From: Cucumis sativus
Lineage: Eukaryota; Streptophyta; Magnoliopsida; Cucurbitales; Cucurbitaceae
NCBI RefSeq assembly: GCF_000004075.3
Contig: NC_026655.2
Coordinates: 32,101,489-32,165,488, forward strand
DNA length: 64,000 nt
Direction: 5' to 3'
The position numbers were made by a program, and so were the translations under genes. Positions 39,632 through 50,330 of this stretch are shown in pieces (the first letter of the stretch is position 1; each line of letters opens with the position of its first letter). The notes under the pieces were generated by a model that was not told the origin of the DNA, ran no database searches, and worked only from the letters and a program-made list of their open reading frames with translations.

Positions 39632-40764
39632 TTTTGTATCGTATACTCTTACTTCAAGAGCTTGTGTGTTCGAGTTTTACATATTATACTTCAGTTTCTC
39701 ATTGATAGAGATAAAAGACAGATTCTCTCAAGAGTTTTGCCCAAGCAGCCAAGGCATAGACGGAATAAAAATGCTCTTAACTGCTGAGTTTTGCATTTTC
39801 TTTAGAGTTCTGCATTGTAGAAGTGCTTGTTGTGTGGTTGTAACCTTGTAATTCACCCTGGATGTTGAGCTTAAAATTTCAATTTGAAAAAATAAACATG
39901 TAACTGAATAATTGTTTTTGTTATATATATATTTTGCACGCATCATTATGATGGATCTGGTTGCTGTTTAGATATATATGAAGTGATCAAAAAATTAATG
40001 TTGGAGTTTAAACTTTTAGAGAAGTAACATGAAATAAAAGTCATTTAACCCGCAACAAAGTTTGTTATACGTGAGCTACGTACATCAAGCTTAAAAATTT
40101 AAACCAAAAATCAAAACATAGAGTTTAATATTCCACAGAATGGCAGTCTTTTAAAAGGTATATTCACTAATATTAAGTCGATGTACTTATTTGTAAATAA
40201 ACGATAATTACAATAATACTCGAATAAGTCAACTTAGCAAACAATCATTTAGATTCTCTTTCAGTGTGAGACTCATTTGTAATAAAACTTAGGCTCTCCT
40301 TGAGTGTAAGATCTTCTCACTTTAACTACTTAGGCTTATAAAAATTAGTCAATGATCACTTAGACTATTCCTAATGATTACATTCCATTACCTAAGTTTA
40401 AGCACCCTTCTCAAGTTGTTGAAGAATAGACCGACATAGTCGTAAGTAAGTCTCAAGAATCTACAACAATACAATCTTCTCCGGTGAAAGATTGACATAG
40501 TTGTGGGTTGAGAGAAAACACACAAATGTGCTAGGGAAAATACACCAAACAACAAAATCTAAAACATCCTTGTTGAGAAAAAAAATTCTTACTTAGAATC
40601 TACTGGCTTTTACGTTACAGATATCATTTAAAATGACCTACCATGTTTTAAGGAATAGAAAGGCACAACAAATATACACAATCCATAACAACATATATTA
40701 GAAACTAATCTCAAGGTAAAATCAACACACCCCAGAACATGTTACAGAAAGATGTTCAAGTTTT
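39632..40764. other. GHR 3' UTR and intergenic DNA
   Basis: The 3' UTR likely ends just after the AATAAA at 39891. The rest is AT-rich; a stretch near 40250-40330 has two related phrases (AGACTCATTTGTAATAAAAC and similar), but nothing coding is seen. Confidence 0.5.
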
Positions 40765-42240
40765 TGTTGGAATTTATCTCCTAAAACTCGTAGTTTATAA
40801 TCATATTCTATTCAATAAAATTGTTATTGATACTATAATCTTAAAGTCATAAACTAAGGTCCCGAGGCTAGTATTGAATAAACTTGAACTTTGTGTAGAG
40901 ATATAAACGTGGATCAAGTTCGAGTATATAGCTTAAATAGTCATAGTATACGAATACGGTTTGACACTTTATTTTGGGAACACTACGGATGCGGCCCACT
41001 TTGTAGTTAATACAAACAACGTGATCCTAAATTGTGCATGTAGAGACATGGAAGTGAGGCATCCTATGTAAAAAGTTTACATAAAACCGAAACCATAGAA
41101 ATAGTCACTTTTAAGTTATAACACTGTTAACTTTAATAAAATTGACTATTTCGTTTAAAGATATCATATGTAACTTAATCTTAATCTTAAGCTAACTGTG
41201 AACTTCTGTTCACACGAAATTATCCTAAAATCTGCATAGACGAAGACAGCTTAATGGCGCTGACCCATAAGCCTCCCATTTCAGAGGTAAGAACGAGAGG
41301 ATAACTAGGAACATAGGGTGCAAGATGGAATTCACTCCTACCCGCTTAGGGGTTAGTAGATAGGTTGTTCCCTTAATGACTGAATCTAAATCTTGAACAA
41401 GGGGTCTCATCCTCTCATTGGCCCGAGAAGGATTCGGTTTAGAGGTTGGACCTTAAACCAATTGTTCAATAATGGATCAATTGGTTTTAAGGAGCAAGAT
41501 ATAGTATCGGGGTAAGCGGTACTTTGACCCAGTCGAGATTACGAACAAACTGTGAAGGATTAACTTACTTAACATGGTTATATAACATGGACACAAATAT
41601 ATCTAGAGTGAGGAGAGTGCAACTACGAGACTTTAGTGGAATGACCCATTAGTTAATAAATGTTGATTAACTCGATCTAAAAGAGTTTAGCTAGTTAATC
41701 TCGGATCGTTGGAGCCCATGATCTATAGGTCTATTAGATTCTCCCGCTAGCTCACAAGGAATCAACTTAGAATATCATGATGAAATAATTCAAATTGTTC
41801 GAATTAGGTAAAGAAAGAGAAACCGACGGATATATTTGATATAGTCGTTGGTTATAAGCTTAAGATAGAGCTTCATGTTTAAATGTGATTTAAATACTAA
41901 AAATATGAATATGGATTTATATTTGAAAGCTTAGAATTGATGGAAATGGTCAAAGTTGTGAAAAGTCAAAATGTTAACTTTAGACTTTGAAAGGTCGAAC
42001 TCTGAATTTGATTTAAAATGTCAAATTACCACATTGCCCTAGACTAATTTGTTGAGATTTGGCAAGCTCATCACATGCAAGTGGCTTCATGTATGTGAGA
42101 CACCGAGTTCACTAATAGTTAGTGGAATGTCAAGTGGTGAGATAGAGAAGCTTTTGCATATAGTTTACTTATAAAAAGGTTTTTGCGAATGTGAAAGGTC
42201 TCTTATTTTTTAATGGTGAGATTTTATTTTTGTAATTAAG
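40765..42240 (+). repeat. Long LTR family, copy C (longest)
   Basis: It begins TGTTGGAATTTATCTCCTAA and continues with the family blocks (CAAGTTCGAGTATATAGC, CACTACGGATGCGGCCCAC, GAGACATGGAAGTGAG, then CACTCCTACCCGCTTAGG). It runs on through more LTR-like sequence to a TATA-like TTATAAAAAGG near 42170. No PBS or coding region was identified next to it, so it may be a solo LTR. The end is uncertain; it may reach about 42450. Confidence 0.65.
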
Positions 42241-44139
42241 GTTTACAAAATAAAAAACATTAACTCACTTTTATTCTCCATAACAATATATCAAAAGGTT
42301 TGGTTCCTCCAAAAGGAAAAATCTCTCTTTTTTTTCTACACCATTTTTGAGTCCCACAATCTGATGAAAAATCTAAGTTCGACGAATAGCGGGTCAACTC
42401 TAGTGGTAGTCTCCACTTCAAATTCGTGAAGAAAATACAAAAGTAGAAAAACTTCAAAGGTAAGTTTTTTCTACTAACCCATCTTTGTTTATATTAGGAT
42501 TATACATGTTGATTACTAAATTTGTTTAATTACCATTGGAGTAAAGTTGGTTCATTTTTCTATTGCGCATGTGTACCGTTTTCATAAGTTTTTCCTCCAA
42601 TAAATAAAAACAACTAGAGGGCCATATCACATACCATAACATAACAATTTAGTCATTAAAAATTATTTTATAACAATTTCGTTCATGAAATTTTTTAATT
42701 TTTAACAATTTCAAATTAGTATGAAATAAGGCGTATGTCAACGTAACCTTTAACAATTAACTAAGGTGTAGATAATTGCAAATATAACAAAATCAACTAA
42801 TAATAAACTTTTATTATTAATCTAGTTTATCACTAATACCAAACTCATTCCCATACAAAATAAAAATTTGAAAAAGCCTCTAATTCATTAATTTTTTTTC
42901 TTTGTTTTCCTTCTTTACAACTAAATTAATCTATAATAAGAAAGTTTTTTTTTCAAGAATGAATAAATTAAAATTACATACCGTTTAATATATTATTCTT
43001 TTAGTTCAACTTCAACAATCGCGGGATATGAAAGAAACCGTTCAATAAATTACGATATTGAATTATGTTTAATTAAGTATAGTTTTTTTTTGTTCATTAA
43101 ATTATTCAATTGAGTTTAAACCTAAAATCAACCTACTTATAGAAATTTATCTTGAATTTTTTTTCATAAAAGTTAGTACTTTCTGTATTTTGTTTAATAA
43201 TATTTATAATACATTAATACTCATTAAACTTTTTTAAAGGTTAAAAATACTTACAGTAATTAGACCTAGACACTTTTTAGTCATTTTTAGAAAAAAATAT
43301 TTTAGTCATAAATTAACGAAGATGATCAACTAGGAAATGCATTACCAAAGTTACGAGAAATATGTCAAAATTTAGTTGGTGATGATCTAAATTTACGAAT
43401 AATATAAGATTATTTAATAAAATAAATTTATGAAAATTGATGTATTGGATATGCATTATATATTTTAGAAAAGAAAATATCATAACATTATTATTATAAT
43501 CCTTCCTCCAAACGTATATTATAGTAACATTAGTATCATAATCTTTTTCCCAAACATATATTAATGTAGTAGGAACGAAGATAAACTTTTTACAACTACG
43601 TCTCCACAAATTACTAAAACGGATTATGGATTATCTCATCGGTATTGGAGTAAAAAAAAAATCTTAATAAAATTAAGTGCCACTCATATACTTTCCTTTT
43701 AACATTTTGCTATTTTCTAATATATAGTGATCATTTCATTTTGTTTTATAAACCTATATTGTAATTACAAAAACAATATATAAATATATAATGTACTCTA
43801 TTTGATTTTTACTTTTTTTGACGGAATTTTTTTTATAAATTTAATGAACCGTTAAAATATTTATGGTCCATGCAACAGAATGAAAAACTTTATAAATCCG
43901 ACCATTTTTTAAAATTTCAGGTTTGTTCTTCCTTATCATCGTTCTCTTTTCTATTGCGATTTTTTTCTTTTCCTCTTCTGTGATTTTTTTTCCATTTTCT
44001 CTTATATCTTTTTTAAATGTTTTTCTTTGCACTTCCTTTCCATATTCTTTTTATTGTCTTTTTCTATGGTTGAGTAAGTTTTCTTTCCAAATTGTTATTT
44101 GGTTGTTTAGATTATGTTTCATATACAAAAAATCATGAA
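42241..44139. other. AT-rich intergenic DNA
   Basis: No gene. Around 42640-42730, a CAATTTAG/CAATTTC-type interspersed phrase occurs, as at 21955. At 43490-43570, two related units (TATATTATAGTAACATTAGT-like) resemble the MITE-like sequence near 26750. Confidence 0.45.
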
Positions 44140-44420
44140 AAAAAAATGATCGTCAAATGTAAACGATCATGTACCAAAAATAGCAAAATCTAAACAATTG
44201 TTTCCCAAATCCAAATCTAAATGCTAAATGGTCGTGTAGCAAAAAAATCTTGAAAAAAACCGTTGAGATTTAGCTACTCATAGTCAAATTTAAACAATCA
44301 AACGATCAAATTTGAATAATCTTATGTCAAATCTTGTGCCAAATGTATATAATTGGCATGTGAAGAAAAGAATAGCGAAATGTAAATGTTCTTTTACCAA
44401 ATATATTAAGCACGTCTAGA
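44140..44420. repeat. Second, weaker ACGATCG-type region
   Basis: Scattered ATGATCGTC, AAACGATCATG, GGTCGTGTAG and AAACGATCAAATT motifs occur in an AT-rich stretch. Just beyond (about 44460-44480), TATTTTCAAAATTGTTCTA is the approximate reverse complement of sequence flanking the stronger array near 17620. The two loci may therefore be the same repeat in opposite orientation. Confidence 0.4.
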
Positions 44421-45145
44421 CAATTTTGGTATTTTCCATGGCAAACCTATAGGTTTTTTCTATTTTCAAAATTGTTCTAAATATTTTGTTGCATAATTCC
44501 CCTTCCCAAACTTGAAAAATGTTTCTATATGGTCCTAGAGTTAATTTGACTATCAATTGCAAATATGGTCCTAGAGTTATGAACAAATAGGTCCTGGTGA
44601 GTGAGCTCCATTTGAATACGAATTTTTGGCAGGAGCATTTGCAATAGCAACAGCCAACAGGAATGGCAGGCTTCAACTCTAAGATTATATCTCAACAATG
44701 GTATGATTCTGATCAATTTCCAATCAAACAAGCAAAAGCTAGCAGGGATGGGATTGATGAATACGGAGATGGGAGTACTTTATTTGAACAAAATTCAGAG
44801 TTTGACATTGAGAATTCCAATTGATATCAATTAGATGTTCTATAACGAAACCAAAATATATAGTTGCTAATGACAAAATTATGCGACTCGGAAGGAATTT
44901 CACTCAGTATATTCAACAATTTTGATGTTTTTCTCCTCGAGAAGGGATATGAACTCACATTCTTTCTCAATTCTCAGGATCGGACCTTCTACTTGAATCA
45001 TGTTTGAAGATTTGTTTGTTCTAAGGAAATTTTAAACACACGAGTGCTCCATTATCTTCGCATACTCATTAATCCATCTTCCCCGATGCGATCCCCAATC
45101 TACAGCTTTCCCATCTTTCTACACTGATTTCAAGGATCTAGGGTT
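44421..45145. other. Intergenic DNA downstream of the CX9C gene
   Basis: No coding sequence recognised. It contains the presumed 3' UTR of the minus-strand CX9C gene. Confidence 0.45.
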
Positions 45146-45430
45146 TCAAAATTGTAGAGAGGAGAGGCAGAAAGAGAGCGAAAACTTAGCTTGCTCGCAC
45201 TGCGATCTCTTGAGAGCGGTTCCGCCGCTGGAGCAGAGGGTTCGTACCGCCTCCGCCTCGCTAGGACAAGCCGTCGCCACCAGACACTCAGCAAGAGATC
45301 GGTTCAGGTGTCGGCAGGCTGACCGCCGGGCCGGACCTTCTGGAACTCGCTTGTGACACTCTCGGAGAGCTTGTTCCAGGCGATCGCAGCCACCGTCACC
45401 ACCTAACGGAGATTCACCCATTGGTAACAT
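45146..45430 (-). CDS. Small triple-CX9C (CHCH-like) protein
   Basis: A 94-codon intronless frame from the ATG at 45430; Met4 at 45421 is the alternative start. An upstream in-frame ATG at 45547 would extend it through a TATA-like sequence and is unlikely. Cysteines form three CX9C pairs, C15/C25, C39/C49 and C78/C88, plus C55 and C66. Twin CX9C proteins are imported by the MIA40 pathway into the mitochondrial intermembrane space, many of them assembly factors for respiratory complexes. The segment CDRLEQALREC...CRHLNRSLAEC is a textbook twin motif. The exact family member is not recognised. It is strikingly GC-rich against its AT-rich surroundings. Coding bias, cysteine spacing and a promoter-like TATA at 45511 favour a real gene over a retrocopy, but expression is unproven. 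Confidence 0.75.
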   Translation of the reverse strand: MLPMGESPLGGDGGCDRLEQALRECHKRVPEGPARRSACRHLNRSLAECLVATACPSEAEAVRTLCSSGGTALKRSQCEQAKFSLSFCLSSLQF

Positions 45431-45510
45431 CTCTTTCTTTCCGTTGTCGCAACGGTGTTCCACACCATTTGGGGAGGAAGAGAAGTATTTTTTTTTCTTT
45501 TTTCTTTTTA

Positions 45511-45520
45511 ATATATAAAA
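45511..45520 (-). promoter_or_regulatory. TATA-like element of the CX9C gene
   Basis: The minus strand reads TTTTATATAT about 80-90 bp upstream of the ATG at 45430. That would place transcription start near 45480 and argues against translation from the more distant ATG at 45547. Confidence 0.4.
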
Positions 45521-45547
45521 TACACAAACACCGTCACCACCGTACAT

Positions 45548-46312
45548 GAAAATTTATTAATTTCTAAAATACTAAGTATCGGTATGAATTGAACTAAAAA
45601 AAAAATGTTTTTCAATAATACATTTTATTTTAAATATTTTTTTTAATTTAGTTTTTAAAAATTTCTTTAAAATAGATTATTTTATAAATGAATTTTTTAA
45701 AAATGTATTATTTTAATTTGCTAAACACTACCATTTTTTTTCAAAATAGTTTTCTTTGTTAAAATTAAACAATTTAGAATCTCAACCAAACACACCTTAA
45801 GATTACGTCTAGAAGGCGTTAATTTTTTTTGTCTATGCATATTTTTGTTACAAAATCAATAAGTAAGATTGAGATCAACACTCAATACATGTGATTCACT
45901 AATAGTGGTTGTCCAAAAGCTTGCTTGTGTAATTGTGTTACATCTCTTGCTTTCGATTTGTGGGTGTTTTCTTTACAAAATGGTTGTTTGTTTGTTTGTT
46001 TGGTGATGTGATGATGTGTCATTGAATATGGATCATTGTATGCAAAATGCTCTCTAATATTCTATTCATCATTCAAGTTAACATGATCATTACATGTCAT
46101 ATGCTCTCTCAATGTCTCCACCACCTATTGCACAATTTGCAAAGTGCAAGTTTTCCTATTTCTTTTCAAGTGTAAGCGAGACAATAGGTTTACCTGGGTG
46201 ATCAGAGTCGAACACATGAAATTGATATGAAAAGAATTAAAATTACCAAAGTATCCTAAAGATGTTGTAGAGTTAATTTAATGAGGATTGTTGTGCGAAT
46301 GAAGGAATGGAC
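45548..46312. other. AT-rich intergenic DNA, MITE-like
   Basis: 45600-45800 is very AT-rich and ends with CTCAACCAAACACACCTTA, a phrase typical of one end of plant MITEs. No matching opposite end was found nearby. Confidence 0.35.
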
Positions 46313-46531
46313 GAACTAACTTGCGTTAAGGAAGAGGTTGGAAGGAAGTTCTTATGCTACCAGGCGAATAAGCTATACGACCACCTCAATACGATATAAA
46401 TTGCTAAGCTATCTCATGATTAAGACATGCTCCTCTCGGAGTCATTGAACACCACAATGCGTCTCCTTTCGTGATCCAAATGACTGAGACTAGTTTAGTG
46501 ATGAATATCTAGAAGTATCTATTTATACTAC
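46313..46531. repeat. Dispersed repeat, copy 2 (first copy at 2198)
   Basis: It starts GAACTAACTTGCGTTAAGG and aligns end to end with 2198-2415, with moderate divergence and the same orientation. Shared landmarks include GCGAATAAGCTATACGACCA and CCTCTCGGAGTC versus CCTCTCGTAGTC. Confidence 0.6.
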
Positions 46532-48309
46532 TTAGAGTGCTTCGGGTTTAAGGACAGCAACCTCTCGGCGTTTATTATCCACGTTTGTTCACCTTTTAGG
46601 ATACAAATAAGGGAAATCATCTCGTAAGGTTGAGAAAACTCTTTTTTTTTTTTTATATTTGTGTTAGCTACGTCTTTGCTACTTACTCTCTCAGGCAGTT
46701 GGCGACATGCACTGGCCAAGTGATAAATGTAGCTCGGTTAACACTACAAACAATATAAATAAAGACTATTTATCAAGAATGAATCATAAACGTAAACTAG
46801 AAATAACATAAAGACAGATGGATCAGTAAAGAAATGGATGGATGAAAAAATGTATAAATGTACATTGTATTAAATAATAAAGGCCTTCAACCACTGTACA
46901 ATATGGACAAATGCAATGTAAAGAAATAATAAAATGGAAAGAGAAGAAAAGGAATACAAGTTAGGGGGAGATTGGAGATGACATCTTCCTCACTTAGGTT
47001 ACAAGTTCTCACTTTACAAACTGAATGGAGAAGAAAAGAATGAACTTTACAACCAGTGGTAGGGCTAGCTAATTCTTGCCATCGATCGACTCTTTAGAAA
47101 TGGTCGGTCAATGCAGACGTCTGACCTTATGACCCATATAGGCCTTGGACCTCATTTTGATGGAGATGAAGTTTCTTTTGTAGGCAACTTTTGGTAGAAA
47201 ATCTATCATTCTAACCATGTCAAGGTCGAAAGCTGTCGCTTTCGTCAAGTCACATCGCTTCATCTACCACTTTTGTTTTCTAGCAAACCTCTTCTTGCGT
47301 AATGACTTGGTCTTCTCGCCTTATCTCTTCGCGAGTTCCTCTACGATTTGTTAGCTTGTTCTTTTGTAAATATTCTTGTGCTTAGACACTAAAAATAAGG
47401 TAAAAGCAGACATGAAGTTCATGTAAAGTGCATTTCTAAATAATTATGTATTTACAACATAAGTTACGCGTTTTGACACATTTATCATTCGTTTCAGTCC
47501 CATTTTTCTACCCAAAAGGCTAGAATAACTTGTTTTTTTACACACTCTTAAATTTAGAATAATGCTTGTCCTCAAGCATCTTTCCATATCATGCTTGTCC
47601 TCAAGCACCGTCCTCTTTAAAAACTTACCTTCTTCTTAGTATTTCTAGGCTTCTCAAAACACGATCAAGTTCTATTCGTTATTTAGGGTCTACTCTCATC
47701 GCATACTCCTTGCTATGAAAATATTTCAAAGTTCAGAATGCGACAAACTTAATACTTAAAATAATTTTGCTCATTCCCCACAGTCAATCTTATTTTCAAA
47801 ATTAGAAATGATGAAAGTTTTCGAAGAGTTTTGAATCCTTTTATTTCGCGAAAGGATGCTTTTTATTTATATTTACTTGCAGTTTGGCATTGAAAATCAT
47901 AGATACTCTATGAGTCTGTTTCTCTCCTCAACTATAACTCTTATCACTTTTTATTACCCAACTCTCTAATTTTTACTCAACTCTCTTATTATCTTTTATA
48001 ATAAATAATACTTTATCCCTTAAATATTTTTGAAAAAAATACCAACAATCTATATATATATTCAATCATTAATTAAATATTCATTTAATTTAATTAAATA
48101 ACATTCAACCCAACATTAAATCTTTAACATCACCAAAAATCCAAAAATCAATCATTAATTAAATATTCTTCCAATAAATATTTAATTAATCCTAATTTTC
48201 ACGAAATCAAACAATTCTCACCAATTATCTAAAATAACACCCAAATAATTTCAATGTAATTAAATTAAACTAAGATAATTAGATTTAAAATTACCTTAAT
48301 TTTTTTGGT
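46532..48309. other. Retroelement-like non-coding DNA
   Basis: No gene. Near 47560-47610 the phrase CATGCTTGTCCTCAAGCA is nearly repeated within 25 bases (AATGCTTGTCCTCAAGCATC). The G/C-containing stretch 47040-47340 differs in texture from its surroundings and is probably LTR or internal retroelement sequence. Confidence 0.4.
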
Positions 48310-48985
48310 GTTACAGGCTACTGCGACATTGTTAACACAATATAAAGTGATGGACATGCATGTTCATGTTTGGAACAACTTCTAAATCATGTTGAAACTT
48401 CCTGAGCCAAAGTGTTTTTTTTGCTGCTTCACAAGCAATGACGTACTTAGCCTCCATAATAGAGTTTATAATGTATACTTGCTTGATGTTACGCCATATC
48501 ACAACTCCTCCGTTGAGGGTGAACACTCATCCCGACGTGAATTTCCTAGATCCTTATAGATTTGGAAATTTGAGTCAATGTATCTTATAAGGATAAAATC
48601 CTTAGCTCTATACACAAGCATGTAGTTTCTTATTCTCCTAAGATACTTGAGAATAATTTTAACTGCCGTCCAATGGTCGTCTAATCTTGGGTTCGACTAA
48701 TACCTACTAACTATTCTCACTACATAACAAATGTCTGGCCTGGTGTAGAGCATATCATATATTAAGCTGTTCATAGTTGAGGCATAGAAAATACGTCTCA
48801 TATCCTCAACTTTTTGAGGTGTCTTAGGACACGATTCATTAGACAAGTGAACCCCATGCTTGAAAGGTAATAAATCCTTCATAGAGTTCTGCATCTAATA
48901 TTAAACCAATATTTTGTGGATATAGGTTGCTTGAGACAGTGGTAGCATTTTGTTCTTACGATCCCTTACGATTTGGATCTTGATA
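48310..48985 (-). pseudogene. Copia pol remnant (RT C-terminus and RNase H)
   Basis: Read right to left: QIVRDRKNKMLPLSQATYI (about 48985-48920), then MQNSMKDLLPFKHGVHLSNE, CPKTPQKVEDMRR and YTRPDICYVVRIVSRY (48894-48697). After a gap come FTLNGGVVIWRNIKQ, MEAKYVIACEAAKKTLWLRK and FQHDLEVV (48526-48332). These are hallmarks of Ty1/Copia pol. Stops and small deletions separate the blocks, so it is non-functional. It differs from the remnant at 27359 and comes from another Copia lineage. Confidence 0.88.
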
Positions 48986-49640
48986 ACTTGTAGAAATACA
49001 AGTTATTATGATATTTTAGGTAGAACAATGATAACAAAACGTATAGTTTATGTTGTAAATACATTTTACATAAGATTTTGAGCTTTTGATTTGGTGGTAG
49101 AGTCCAACCAATCGTCGACCTACTGACATCAGTGTCACATCACATGTTTCTTAGTGAAGTAGCTCAGACTTCTTTGTTATTCACCGCATAACCCCTTTTC
49201 TCGTTGGAGAACGTCCATCACACAATCCTTTCACAAACGCGTTTTACAAACATAAGTCTCTTGGTGCATTAACCCCTTCGCATGGCCTTCAATTACGTTG
49301 GTGGCACACGATCAGGTCCTTACAATTTTATCTTGTTTTTGTTCTTTTAAATTAGTGAAACTATTTAGATTTCTAAATAATTTAAATTTAGGTATATGAG
49401 AAAACAGTTTGATTTTTGTTATAATTATGATTATGAATATTTTTCTCTTTGAACATTAGCATTTAGTAAAGATGTAAAAAGTAGGAGTAACTATATATAA
49501 CAAACTTGATGATAGAAAACAAACAAACCCAATATTTGTGAATAATGATAAATTATAACCTCTAAAATATTGAATATCAAAACTTATGCAAAATATATAA
49601 AACAACAATAGTGGTGATTTCATTAAAAAAAAAAAAAACA
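48986..49640. other. Retroelement-like non-coding DNA
   Basis: No coding sequence. 48990-49330 may be LTR sequence. The minus-strand frame at 49456-49725 is Phe/Leu-rich low-complexity and overlaps the transposase-like remnant. Confidence 0.4.
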
Positions 49641-50330
49641 TCGAGGATAACACATTTTGTTGAACTGATGTTGATCCTATACCCTTGGAACGGGTCACAG
49701 TCCAGAAAAATGGTGATGGTTTCATAAATGACGAAGAAGTGGATGTTGGACTATCTTTTGATCATGATGATGATTGTTTTATAAATGACAGCGTAATTAT
49801 AACTCTTTTTTCATTTTTTAATCAATTTTTTTTATTTATCATTAATCTTAAACCCTTCTTGTGAATTTATAGGTATGACAGTTGGTCCACTTGACAGAAA
49901 TCATGAGGCCGAAGATGAGTACAATGGTGTCAACACTCTCGGGTGAACATCTTCCATAAGGGAGGCTTTAGGTTTAGTCTACACTCCATTTATTTTTTTC
50001 ATATGAATATTATTCTAGTTAACTTGGCTAGTAATGTTCATATGAATATTTTTTCGTTATTTAGATGGTAGTTCTAATGTTAGACCAACACGTGGAAACT
50101 CTCGTAACATTGAGTTGGACAATTACGTCCATAAGCATGGAAGAATTCCTATCGAAATTACTACTGAGTTTATCAATGAAGCCTGTTGGTCTTTAAGCTA
50201 CAAAATTTAGCAATGCTATTGAAACCGATATGATAGAAGCTTTTTCTGTAAGTTGCACCAATTGGAAGGATGTACCAACCAATGTGATAAAGCTTGTTCA
50301 AAGCCGACTTGATGTAAGTTGATCATTTTC
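49640..50330 (+). pseudogene. Probable CACTA (En/Spm-type) transposon protein remnant
   Basis: Separate segments read TDVDPIPLERVTVQKNGDGF followed by INDEEVDVGLSFDHDDD (about 49665-49790). Next come RGNSRNIELDNYVHKHGRIP and an EITTEFINEACWS-like piece (50090-50200). The last reads FSVSCTNWKDVPTNVIKLVQ (about 50240-50300). The acidic DDD stretch and the WKDVP-type motif resemble the second-ORF proteins of plant CACTA transposons. The pieces are split by an intron-like stretch and stops. Family identification comes from memory of motif style, not a search. Confidence 0.5.

Noticed and set aside
43313..43609. 98-codon minus-strand frame with a repeated YVW-KDY phrase
   Set aside because: The internal repeat follows from two related MITE-like units at 43490-43570; no gene evidence.
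45431..45547. N-terminal extension of the CX9C protein from the ATG at 45547
   Set aside because: It runs through a Lys-rich stretch encoded by a T-rich tract and a TATA-like element; the cysteine-rich body fits a start at 45430 or 45421.
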